Below, in pieces: positions 33,056 through 42,371 of a DNA stretch of 64,000 nucleotides (positions within the stretch are counted from its first letter, which is position 1; every line of letters begins with the position of its first letter). The notes under the pieces were generated by a model. The model was not told where the DNA came from and made no database searches. It saw only the letters and a program-made list of their open reading frames with translations. The stretch comes from JALHOP01 sp964484195. Lineage in GTDB: Bacteria > Myxococcota > XYA12-FULL-58-9 > JALHOP01. The stretch is from NCBI GenBank assembly GCA_964484195.1, contig CAZAER010000001.1:434001-498000 (forward strand), in the 5' to 3' direction. The translations under genes and the position numbers were made by a program.

Positions 33056-34690
33056 ATGTTCGTGAAGAGCAATCTCAAAGACCTCGCCATGTCCGCGGCC
33101 TTCGCTTTGCTTGCGGCCTGCGGCAGTGACGGTGGCGACGGCAGCGGCGACCTCAAGTTTCCCGAGCAGCAGCGTGAAGCGACGCTGAATTTCTCCTCGC
33201 CCGCCGACGTCTTCTTGTTGACCGTCTACAGCACGCCGGCCACCAGCGAAGCGAGCCCGGCAGCTGACGTGCTCTACGAGATCGCGCCCGCCGCGCAGAC
33301 CTCGGGCCTGCGCGTGAACCGAGCCCCGAAAGCGCTGACGCTGGGCGCGACCATCGATCACGCCTACTGGAACGCTCGCCTCGCGGTCGAGAAGCAGCGT
33401 CGCGACGGCATCGATCGCCTCGCGGCCGATCTCGCGGCACGCAAGCAGTCGCTGCGACTCGTCGATCGTCAGGCCCTGCGCGCTGCCTGCGACTGCCCCG
33501 ACAGCCAAACGTGCACGCCGGGCACCAGCACCTGCGTCGATAGCGTCACGCTCACCCTCGCAGGCGCGAGCCGTGAGATGGACGTCGTCGGCAATGTGAC
33601 TTCGCCGGGCGGAGTGAAGATCACCGTCCTGGGCCCTTCTGGGGTCAGCGGCGCCGCCCTCACCTCGGTTGCCTCCGAGTTCGGGGTCGCCGCCGACACC
33701 GTGCTCGAGGTCATGGGTCAAGACGGCCACGTCGACGAGCTCGACGTCGACGGCAGCGAGAGCATCACCATCGCCTTCACCAACAACTTCGGCTCGCTCC
33801 CGTCGAGCGTCGTCGGTGTCTTCGTTTTCGGCGACTACCTCGCGTCGGGTGAAAGCGGCGCCACGGGCAACCGCTCCGACATCCTCTGGGCGCGCCTGCC
33901 GGAGGGCGCGAACACCGAGGCGCTGATCATCGGCACCCTGGCACACGAGTACCAACACCTGGTGAGCTTCGCGCTGCGCAGCAAGCTCGGCGATCCGGCC
34001 GAGCTCCGCGAGACGCTGTGGCTCGACGAGGGCTTGGCCCATCTGATGGAAGACCTGACGGGCTGGGGCGGCTCGACCGTCGACGCCTACGCTCTGGCGC
34101 TCGAACAGTGGGACAGCGCGCCGTTCGCAGGTCCGAACGATACGGTGGCCCAGCGTGGCCGGGCCTATACGCTGCTGCGCTACCTCATCGACGCTCGCGT
34201 GCGTGCCGCCGGCCAGAACAGCGCCAACTCGCCGACCGTCATCACCCAAGCGCACGATCTCTTGGCGCCGCTTTACACGCAGACGCGCCGCGGCTTCCAG
34301 CACGCCCTCATGCAGGATGCCCGCAATGACGGACGTGTCGTCAATTGGCTGCGTGCGGTCTACGCCACCAGCAACAGCGACGCGACCGCACTGCCGACCG
34401 AGACCACGCCGCGTTTCCTCGCGGTGGCGAGCTCGACGCAAGCCAACGGACAGTGGATGGGCTTCAACCCGTTCCACGAGTATGTCGACGCGCGCGGGCA
34501 GGACGTGCCGCTCGCCGGACCGGGTGGGGTCGACGACAGCAACGACTCGGGCTTCACCGAGGTGAGCGACTCGATCGTCTCTTCGGGCGCGCGCTACTAT
34601 CTGGTGACGGGCGGCGACGGCTCCGTGACCGTCAACCTCACCGCGGACAACGCGTCGGACATCAACATCGACGCCGTCAAGGTGCGCTGA
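33056..34690 (+). CDS. Lipoprotein zinc metalloprotease (M30/hyicolysin-like)
   Basis: This 544-residue lipoprotein has a signal with lipobox ALLAAC (Cys about 22). Zinc site: HEYQH (His297, Glu298, His301) with WLDEGLAH 24 residues downstream (Glu325 as probable third ligand), the spacing and context of M30-type peptidases. An N-terminal domain (about 35-140) precedes a Cys-rich linker (CDCPDSQTCTPGTSTC, about 142-157). The C-terminal domain (about 460-544) is beta-rich (GARYYLVTGGDGSVTVNLT). It would degrade proteins at the cell surface. It overlaps the next gene by 1 bp (TGATG). Confidence 0.82.
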   Translation: MFVKSNLKDLAMSAAFALLAACGSDGGDGSGDLKFPEQQREATLNFSSPADVFLLTVYSTPATSEASPAADVLYEIAPAAQTSGLRVNRAPKALTLGATIDHAYWNARLAVEKQRRDGIDRLAADLAARKQSLRLVDRQALRAACDCPDSQTCTPGTSTCVDSVTLTLAGASREMDVVGNVTSPGGVKITVLGPSGVSGAALTSVASEFGVAADTVLEVMGQDGHVDELDVDGSESITIAFTNNFGSLPSSVVGVFVFGDYLASGESGATGNRSDILWARLPEGANTEALIIGTLAHEYQHLVSFALRSKLGDPAELRETLWLDEGLAHLMEDLTGWGGSTVDAYALALEQWDSAPFAGPNDTVAQRGRAYTLLRYLIDARVRAAGQNSANSPTVITQAHDLLAPLYTQTRRGFQHALMQDARNDGRVVNWLRAVYATSNSDATALPTETTPRFLAVASSTQANGQWMGFNPFHEYVDARGQDVPLAGPGGVDDSNDSGFTEVSDSIVSSGARYYLVTGGDGSVTVNLTADNASDINIDAVKVR

Positions 34691-35199
34691 TGTTGACCAT
34701 CGCTCTCGCGCTCTCGCTCGTGGCGGCTCAGGAACCTCTCACCATGATCGGCACCGTCCGTGTGGTGGGCCCGGCTCAGGACCGTGGCGTCCAAGTGTTC
34801 GACGACGCCAAGACCATGACCGTCACCGGTGAGCTCGCCGACGAAGTCGCGCAGCTGCAATCGTTGAAGGTCGAGATCGTGGGCTTTCCCGCGAAAGACG
34901 CCATCGACGTGCGCGAGTACCGCATCATCGACGTCGGCGGCGGCGTGAAACCCTTCGTTGGTATGCTCGAGCGGACAGGCGACAGATTGGCCTTGCGCGA
35001 CGGCGATGCCGACGCCATTCCATTGAATCTCGGTGCGCGGACCTTGAGCAAGTTGATGCCCATGGCCGGTGCCAAGGTTTGGGTCGCCGGCACGAAGCTG
35101 CTATCCGGCGAGCTCAAAGTCACGAAGTACGGTGTCTTGCGCAAGCCGCGCATTGACGCTTTGAAGAGCGAACAACAGCCTGTGCCTCAGGGAGAATGA
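34690..35199 (+). CDS. Secreted protein of unknown function
   Basis: This 169-residue protein starts in a TGATG overlap with the metalloprotease gene. It has a short signal peptide (MLTIALALSLVAAQEPL) and a beta-rich mature part with OB-like strands (MIGTVRVVGPAQDRGVQVF, LQSLKVEIVGFPA, VREYRIIDVGGGVKPFVGML). No catalytic motif. Overlaps on both sides (the next gene's first possible ATG is inside its last codons) place it in a strict operon with the protease, which suggests a helper, inhibitor or periplasmic partner. Confidence 0.68.
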   Translation: MLTIALALSLVAAQEPLTMIGTVRVVGPAQDRGVQVFDDAKTMTVTGELADEVAQLQSLKVEIVGFPAKDAIDVREYRIIDVGGGVKPFVGMLERTGDRLALRDGDADAIPLNLGARTLSKLMPMAGAKVWVAGTKLLSGELKVTKYGVLRKPRIDALKSEQQPVPQGE

Positions 35200-35201
35200 C
35201 C

Positions 35202-35684
35202 ATGAAGAAGGTGTTGGTGATGGGTGTAATCTTGCTCGCGGCCGCCCGTGTTCTTGCGCAAGGGTCCGATCCACTCGCGGAGCTCGCCGCCCTGGGTAAC
35301 GCCGTTGGTGAGGCGCAACCGGAAGCTGGTGGCTCGATTCGCGCCAAGAAAGAGGGCGACGTCGGCCGCACCCAGCGGCTCAACGACGGCAAGAATTTCG
35401 AAGGCAAGGTCGTCGAAATTACCAGCAAGACCTTCCCGGTCGTGGCGCTGCGCCTGAACGTGCAGAAGCCGGCCAAAGAAGGCGCTGGCAAAGACGTGAA
35501 GTCGAACGACAAGATCGTCGTCGTTCCCAAGCTCAAGACCGCCAACGGCACCATCGACATGAAAGACCCGCAGACCATGCTCAACGCGGGCGCGTTCTAT
35601 CTGCAGGAAGGCGACAAGGTCTCGGTGCGCATCGGCGAGAAGAAGGGCAACTACTACGAAGCCGAGTACATCGAGCGTAAGTAG
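35202..35684 (+). CDS. Secreted protein of unknown function
   Basis: This 160-residue protein has signal peptide MKKVLVMGVILLAAARVLAQ. ATG 35202 has GGGAG at a good distance; the ATG at 35196, inside the upstream stop region, is too close to it. The mature part has a charged linker and then beta strands (KNFEGKVVEITSKTFPVVAL, KIVVVPKL, EGDKVSVRIGEKKGNYYEAEYI). This is compatible with a small OB- or SH3-like domain, as in the gene before it. ybeY begins at the base after the stop, so translation may be coupled into ybeY-lnt. Confidence 0.68.
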   Translation: MKKVLVMGVILLAAARVLAQGSDPLAELAALGNAVGEAQPEAGGSIRAKKEGDVGRTQRLNDGKNFEGKVVEITSKTFPVVALRLNVQKPAKEGAGKDVKSNDKIVVVPKLKTANGTIDMKDPQTMLNAGAFYLQEGDKVSVRIGEKKGNYYEAEYIERK

Positions 35685-36137
35685 TTGAGCGTAGTCATCG
35701 ACAATCAGGCGCGCGACCGGCGGGTGTCGGTCCGCGACCTGAGTCGAAATGCCAAGGCGGTTCTCGCTGGCATCGGTTTCGACGACGCCGAGCTTTCGCT
35801 CGTGCTCACCGATGATGCGACCATCCATGCGCTGAATCGCCAGTGGCGCGGCAAGGACAAGCCGACCGACGTCCTGTCGTTTCCGCAAGCCGCCTTCGAG
35901 CGGACCCGCGTGCTCGGTGACGTGATCATCAGCATCGAAACCGCCGCCCGCCAGGCTCCGAAGTACGGCAACGACTTGAAAGCCGAGCTCGACAGACTCG
36001 TGGTGCATGGCATCCTGCACCTCATCGGCCACGACCACGTCCATGGCGGTCTGCAGGCGCGCAAGATGAAGCGCGAGGAAGAGCGCCTGTTGCGTTTGTT
36101 GAAAGCAGCCCAAAGGCGGCGTACCCGTACGAGGTGA
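35685..36137 (+). CDS. ybeY: Endoribonuclease YbeY (16S rRNA maturation)
   Basis: This 150-residue protein has the UPF0054 signature HGILHLIGHDH, with zinc ligands His108, His112 and His118, and the upstream TDVLSFPQ and LGDVIIS blocks. It acts as a single-strand RNase in 16S 3'-end maturation and 70S quality control. The start is TTG, next to the previous stop; no ATG is near. The C-terminus is short and basic (AAQRRRTRTR). lnt overlaps its end by 4 bp. The ybeY-lnt order is the same as in E. coli (ybeZ-ybeY-ybeX-lnt) without ybeX. Confidence 0.93.
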   Translation: MSVVIDNQARDRRVSVRDLSRNAKAVLAGIGFDDAELSLVLTDDATIHALNRQWRGKDKPTDVLSFPQAAFERTRVLGDVIISIETAARQAPKYGNDLKAELDRLVVHGILHLIGHDHVHGGLQARKMKREEERLLRLLKAAQRRRTRTR

Positions 36138-37621
36138 CCCGCATCCTCTTCGGTTTGCTGGTCGGAGCCCTGTCGGCTCTGGCCTTCCCATTCGCCGTGC
36201 CCGGGTTCGGCGATGGACCGCTCTTCGAGTGGCTGCCGCGCGAGGTCTTCCTGTTGGCCGGCGCCGCGTATCTCTACCGCGGGCGCGAGCCGTTCGCCGC
36301 CGGGCTCGGCTTCTTCTCGGTGCTCCTCTGGTGGCTGTCCATCGCCATGATCCGCTACGGCGGAATGCCTCCGTGGCAAGCTTTGCCGGCGCTGGTTCTC
36401 TTGGTCGCCTATTGCGCGGCGTATTGGGCGCTCATCCCGCGCTTGTCCGCCTTGGCGGTGCGAGCCGTACATCCGTATCTCGCTTTCGCAGCGGCGGTGC
36501 TGACGGTGGATTGGCTTCGTGGCTGGGTCATCGCCGCGTTTCCCTGGGGTGAGTGGAGCTGGGCGATGGCGCGCGATCTGCCGCTGGTGCAGCTCGCCGC
36601 CGTGGGGGGCAGTCACGCGGTGACGGCGGTCGTGGCGCTCTGTGGCGCCGCCATCGGGGACGCACGCGGGCGGCCATGGTCGAGCGCGGTGGTGGCGCTT
36701 CTGGTGGTGCTGATTCACCTCGGTGGCGGCATCCGCATGTATTATCCCGGCGCCGACGCGCAGACCCTGCGGGTGGGACTGTTGCAGGGGAACATCGCGC
36801 AGGACATCAAGAACCGCGACCTCGACAACGCCGTTGCTATCCGCGCGACCTACGATGACCTGAGTAAACGCGCCCAAGACGAAGGCGCCCAGCTCGTCGT
36901 TTGGCCCGAAGCCGCTTGGCCGGGTCGGCCCGACCCGCGCATCACCTTGTTCCCATTCTCGACGGGCAAGGTTCCGATGATCATCGGCGCCGCGACGTTG
37001 CGCTTCGAAGACGGAGGCAGCGTGGTGACGAACTCCGCTTTCGCGGTCAATCAAGACGGCACCGTCCTCGGTCGTCACGACAAGATCGCCTTGGTTCCGT
37101 TCGGCGAATACGTGCCGCTGGCGCGCCTCTTGGCGGTGAGCGCCATCGTCCCGGAGCTCGGCGAAGTGAGCGCCGGGCGTCGCGCCGACCCAATCGGCGC
37201 CATGCACGCCGGTGCCCTCGTCTGCTATGACGGAATCTTCCCCGCCATCAGCCGCAACCTCGCGTTGCACGGTTCGCGCCTGTTGGTGAACCTCACCAAT
37301 GACGCTTGGTACGGCGCCTCGAGCGGACCGTACCAACATCGCGATGCCTACGTGCTGCGGGCCGTGGAGACCGATCGCTGGGTGGCCCGAGCCACCAACA
37401 CTGGCGTCTCGACCATCATCGACCCACGCGGCCGGGTCCGTGGCCGCACGTCCCTGGGCGAGCAGACCGTGCTCACTGGCGATGTCGGTCTCCGCGATGC
37501 CCTGACCGTCTACGTACGCACCGGCGATGTCGTGGTCTGGCTCGCGCTGATTGCCGTCGGCGTCGGCTTCATTCGGCTCGTCGATCGCGTGGCGCTGCGG
37601 CGGGTCACGACTAACGCATGA
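36134..37621 (+). CDS. lnt: Apolipoprotein N-acyltransferase
   Basis: This 495-residue protein has about six N-terminal transmembrane helices, a periplasmic carbon-nitrogen-hydrolase domain (about 220-455) and a last membrane helix. The catalytic triad is visible: Glu259 in VVWPEAAW, Lys317 in HDKIALVPFGEY and Cys364 in LVCYDGIFP, matching E267/K335/C387 of E. coli. Lnt adds the third acyl chain to lipoproteins, the last step before Lol export. GTG start within the 4-bp overlap with ybeY. Its last 11 bases overlap the end of the convergent desaturase gene. Confidence 0.94.
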   Translation: MTRILFGLLVGALSALAFPFAVPGFGDGPLFEWLPREVFLLAGAAYLYRGREPFAAGLGFFSVLLWWLSIAMIRYGGMPPWQALPALVLLVAYCAAYWALIPRLSALAVRAVHPYLAFAAAVLTVDWLRGWVIAAFPWGEWSWAMARDLPLVQLAAVGGSHAVTAVVALCGAAIGDARGRPWSSAVVALLVVLIHLGGGIRMYYPGADAQTLRVGLLQGNIAQDIKNRDLDNAVAIRATYDDLSKRAQDEGAQLVVWPEAAWPGRPDPRITLFPFSTGKVPMIIGAATLRFEDGGSVVTNSAFAVNQDGTVLGRHDKIALVPFGEYVPLARLLAVSAIVPELGEVSAGRRADPIGAMHAGALVCYDGIFPAISRNLALHGSRLLVNLTNDAWYGASSGPYQHRDAYVLRAVETDRWVARATNTGVSTIIDPRGRVRGRTSLGEQTVLTGDVGLRDALTVYVRTGDVVVWLALIAVGVGFIRLVDRVALRRVTTNA

Positions 37622-38447
37622 GCTCTTTGGGGATCTTGTCCTTGATCGTGTCGGTCAGCCCCGGGAGCCGCGACCAGTGCAGCGTCGGCTTCTTGTGGTG
37701 CGCCGTGTGGTGGCCGACGTTCAGAAACAGCTCCTGGATGCGTCCCGAAACGTTCACCGAGCCATCATAGACGTCGTTGCCGGGCGCGGCGTCGTGCTGC
37801 TCGAACGACTTCCAGAAGACCATCCAGCGCAGGAGCACGTTGGGCAGGATGATGGTCGCGAGCGCCAGCGGCGGATTGATGGCGAGTAGGGCGCCGTTGA
37901 GCGCGACTTGCAGAGCGACTTCGCCCGCAAGACGGCGGCGCACTTTGCCGGGATCACGACTCTCGCCGGCAAGCTTCCAGGCATCGCGCAGCGAGCTCGC
38001 GTCCCCGAGGATGGTGTAGATGATCCGCCGAAACGGACCGTCTTTGGTGAAACGCTTCGTGCCGGCCACGTCTTTTTCGTGATCGAGATACTGGGTGTGG
38101 TGGCCGCGGCAGTGCTGCATCTCCCAGCCGGTGGTGACGTTGCCACCTCCGAGCATGAGCACGGTGTCGTAGATCTTGTTGAGCCAGCGGTTGGTGAAAA
38201 CCTTCAAGTGCGCGTGGTGGTGCTGATGCACCGGGGCCATGACTCGCGCTGCCAGGGCGACCGGTAGGAGGCAGGCGATGGTGCCGGCGCTCATCGGAAC
38301 CAGGAATGGCGCAAGCGACAGCGCAACTCCCGCCGCGACCACGGCGGTGGGCAGACGGTCTTCTTTGTAGAGGAAGGGCCCCCACGAATCCGGGCGCTTC
38401 AGCAGCTCCGGGACCTTGGCAGGCTCAGCCGGGGCGGGCGCCGCCAT
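37611..38447 (-). CDS. Membrane fatty acid desaturase/hydroxylase
   Basis: This 278-residue membrane di-iron protein has the three His clusters HQHHHAH, HCRGHH and HHTAHH, with further His in NVGHHTAHHKKP, and two hydrophobic regions (about 40-75 and 180-225). It would introduce a double bond or hydroxyl into acyl chains at the inner membrane. The ATG at 38447 was chosen; the frame is open to 38636, but the upstream part lacks a sensible N-terminus and contains the intergenic region. No strong Shine-Dalgarno supports either. It is divergent from the CFAS-FAD gene, with 154 bp between starts, which suggests a joint lipid pathway. Confidence 0.82.
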   Translation of the reverse strand: MAAPAPAEPAKVPELLKRPDSWGPFLYKEDRLPTAVVAAGVALSLAPFLVPMSAGTIACLLPVALAARVMAPVHQHHHAHLKVFTNRWLNKIYDTVLMLGGGNVTTGWEMQHCRGHHTQYLDHEKDVAGTKRFTKDGPFRRIIYTILGDASSLRDAWKLAGESRDPGKVRRRLAGEVALQVALNGALLAINPPLALATIILPNVLLRWMVFWKSFEQHDAAPGNDVYDGSVNVSGRIQELFLNVGHHTAHHKKPTLHWSRLPGLTDTIKDKIPKELMR

Positions 38448-38601
38448 GGCGGCATCGGGCCCAGCGGGGGGCGATCCCACGCGATGAACAGGGATATTTC
38501 GCTCGATCGCCGTCAAGACGACTCTATATCGGCCAAAACGCACCCGGCGGTGCTGCGGGTCCACGCACCCAAGTGGGGTGGATTGCCGAAAAACTAAGAC
38601 C

Positions 38602-41217
38602 ATGAGCAACGGACCGGTCGGCAAGGGCAGTACCACGTCACCTGCTCAGCGTACCGTGACCGAGCTCCTGGCCGCGGCCGGTGTCCGCATCGGCGGCAGC
38701 GCACCCCAGGATGTGATCGTCCACGACCCGAGCTTCTACGACCGCGTGCTCCGTGACCCCGACATGCAGCTCGGTGTCACGTACATGGATCGCCTCTGGG
38801 ACTGTAAGTCACTCGACGAGCTGACGGCGCGGCTCACCGCGATCAAGGCCAAGGAGCGACTGTTCACGGCCGACGTGTTCATGCGCACGCCGTTGCTCCT
38901 CGCCGAGGCGGCCGCACGGCACCTGTACCGTGATGCTCTTGCCATCTTCTTCAATCGCCAGAGCATCACGCGCTCGACCAACGTCGCCAAGGAACACTAC
39001 GACGTCGGTAACCCCCTCTACGCGCGCATGCTCGGCCCGACCCTCTCGTACACCAGCGGCGTCTATGCCGAGGGCTACACGCTCGAAGACGCGCAGAACG
39101 CCAAGCACGATCTCCTCTGCCGCAAGATGGGCTTGAAGCCCGGAGACCGCGTCCTCGACATCGGTTGCGGCTTCGGCGGCTTTGCCCGCTACGCCGCCAA
39201 ACATTACGGCGCCCAGGTCGTCGGCATCACTATCTCGAACGAGCAGCTCAAGCTCGCCCGCGCACTCTCGAAAGACATCCCCGGCATGTCGTTCATGTAC
39301 AGCGACTATCGCGACCTCGCGAAGCGCTTCCCCGAGAATCACTTCGACCACGTCGTCTCCATCGAGATGATCGAAGCGGTCGGCCCCAAGAACTTCAAGC
39401 GTTACTTCGAATGCGCCCAGGCGTGCCTCAAACCGGGAGGCAGCTTCGCTTTGCAAGCCATCCAGGAGCCCAAGAGCAAGGTGCGCTGCAACGCATGGAT
39501 GGGCGAATTCATCTTCCGAGACGGTCTCTGCCCCTCGCGTGAGCAGATCGACACCGCTGCAGCGGACTGGTTCGGCGCCGCCGAAGACGTGCACCGTATC
39601 ACCGACAGCTACGACAAGACGCTGCTCGCCTGGCACGCGAACTTCGAAGCCGCGTGGCCCGAGCTGCGCGGCGAGCGCTACAACGATCGCTTCAAGCGCA
39701 TGCAAGACATGTATCTGCTCGGCATCGCCGGTGGCTTCCGCAGCGGACACATGAACGTCGACCAGTTCGTCTTCCGCAAAGGCGGACCGGACGCGAGCGT
39801 CAAGCCGGTGCGCGAGATGCCGAGTCGCGAAAAGCTCGACGCTTTGCGGGCGACCCCCGAGCAGGCAGCGGCTATCCGCGCCGTCGTCGACGACGTCGAA
39901 GCGCATACCCAGGCGGTCAACGCCGCCGCGAAACCGCGAGAACCGCGCGAGAGCAAGCCGCTCGCGAAGGACGCGTCGATCTGTGTGGTCGGCGCCGGCC
40001 CTTCGGGCCTTTCGGTCGCGAGCGAGCTACGCGCTCAGGGGTTCACGAACATCACCGTGCTCGAGGGCGACCAGCGCGTCGGCGGCAAGAGCTTTACCGT
40101 CCGCTTCAACGGACGAGAGCACGACATGGGCGCGACCATGGGCGTGCCGCGCATGTACGACGGCATCGTGGCGCTCGGTGAAGAGCACGGCGTTCACACC
40201 ACGCAGTTCCCAGCTCAGGTCCACTACGACCTCGCGACTGGCAAGCAGCGACCGCCTCGCACCTGGTCGGCAACAGCGGCGTTCTACGCCGGTGCCTTGC
40301 GCTACCTCGTCACCAACCTCCAGCACCGAAACGAGGCGGGTGAGGGCCTCGAGGTGCCGCACGAAGATCTCGCCGAGCCACTAGGCATCGTTTCGTCACG
40401 CAACGGCTTCGCGGGATTTGCCCCAGCGCTCGACACCTATCTTACGGGTTACGGCTACGGCTTCCCGAGCGATACCCCGGCTGTGTTCGGCATGCGTATG
40501 CTCGGGCCAGGGGCCATCCTCGGCGCCGGCAGCGGCAAGCTCCTGATGTGGGAGCACGGTACGACGCCGATCTGGGAAGGCGTCGCCAAGCAGCTCGACG
40601 TGCAGGTCGGAACCCCGGTCGAGCGTCTCGAACGTCGCGGCGACAAGACCGTCGTGCACACGGCGGCGGGACAGCGCGCCTATGACCGCGTCGTCGTCGC
40701 CTGCGATCCCAAGCAAGCCCTGACGTTCATCGATCCCACGCCGGAGGAGCGCCAGCTCTTCGGCATGGTGAAGCACATGCCGTACAGCACCTTCGCTTGC
40801 CGTGTGCGTGGCGTCGCCGACGGCCGCGCCGAGGTCGGCTACCTGCGTGAGAACATGCGCGAGGACCGTGCGGGTCACCCGATGGCGTGGATCAAGCGTT
40901 ACCCCGACGACGACATGTGCATCTTCCATCTGTTCGCTCCCGAGGGCCTGAGCGACGCCGAGGTTCTCGCCAAGATCCGGGGCGACATGGAGAAGCTCGG
41001 AGCCACCTCGGTCGAGCTCGTCGAGGCCCGACGCTGGAAATTCTTCCCGCACGTCGACGGCGACGCGATGCGCATGGAGAAGTTCTTCGAGCGCGCGAGA
41101 AACCTGCAAGGCGAGGGCGGCGTCTTCTACGCCAACGAAGCTCTCTCGATGAGCACGATGGCGAACGTGCACCAGTTCGCCAAGACCATCGCCGACCGCG
41201 TCGCCCAGAGCGGTTGA
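38602..41217 (+). CDS. Fused cyclopropane-fatty-acid-synthase-like methyltransferase and FAD-dependent oxidase
   Basis: This 871-residue protein has two parts. Residues about 90-410 are a CFA/mycolic-cyclopropane-synthase SAM methyltransferase: EHYDVGNPLYARMLGPTLSY, then the SAM site LDIGCGFGGFARYAA (about 185-199), FDHVVSIEMIEAVGPKNF, and QAIQEPKSK. After a linker (410-455), the second part is an amine-oxidase-type flavoprotein: VVGAGPSGLSVASEL (GxGPxG from about 464), then VGGKSFTVRF. Plant cyclopropane synthases carry both domains in the opposite order. In Rhodobacter, separate UfaM- and UfaD-type proteins with these folds make 11-methyl and furan fatty acids. It may act on the products of the divergent desaturase. 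No good ribosome site is visible. Confidence 0.85.
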   Translation: MSNGPVGKGSTTSPAQRTVTELLAAAGVRIGGSAPQDVIVHDPSFYDRVLRDPDMQLGVTYMDRLWDCKSLDELTARLTAIKAKERLFTADVFMRTPLLLAEAAARHLYRDALAIFFNRQSITRSTNVAKEHYDVGNPLYARMLGPTLSYTSGVYAEGYTLEDAQNAKHDLLCRKMGLKPGDRVLDIGCGFGGFARYAAKHYGAQVVGITISNEQLKLARALSKDIPGMSFMYSDYRDLAKRFPENHFDHVVSIEMIEAVGPKNFKRYFECAQACLKPGGSFALQAIQEPKSKVRCNAWMGEFIFRDGLCPSREQIDTAAADWFGAAEDVHRITDSYDKTLLAWHANFEAAWPELRGERYNDRFKRMQDMYLLGIAGGFRSGHMNVDQFVFRKGGPDASVKPVREMPSREKLDALRATPEQAAAIRAVVDDVEAHTQAVNAAAKPREPRESKPLAKDASICVVGAGPSGLSVASELRAQGFTNITVLEGDQRVGGKSFTVRFNGREHDMGATMGVPRMYDGIVALGEEHGVHTTQFPAQVHYDLATGKQRPPRTWSATAAFYAGALRYLVTNLQHRNEAGEGLEVPHEDLAEPLGIVSSRNGFAGFAPALDTYLTGYGYGFPSDTPAVFGMRMLGPGAILGAGSGKLLMWEHGTTPIWEGVAKQLDVQVGTPVERLERRGDKTVVHTAAGQRAYDRVVVACDPKQALTFIDPTPEERQLFGMVKHMPYSTFACRVRGVADGRAEVGYLRENMREDRAGHPMAWIKRYPDDDMCIFHLFAPEGLSDAEVLAKIRGDMEKLGATSVELVEARRWKFFPHVDGDAMRMEKFFERARNLQGEGGVFYANEALSMSTMANVHQFAKTIADRVAQSG

Positions 41218-41251
41218 CTTTCACGAGGCTGGGCATGCAGATGCGTGCCCA

Positions 41252-42365
<1,114 letters not shown>

Positions 42366-42371
42366 CTCGAC

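Noticed and set aside
32738..34477. A 579-residue minus-strand ORF opposite the metalloprotease
   Set aside because: Shadow of the plus-strand gene, which has HExxH and a lipobox.
35705..37339. A 544-residue minus-strand ORF opposite ybeY/lnt
   Set aside because: Spans two well-known genes on the other strand; no domain of its own.
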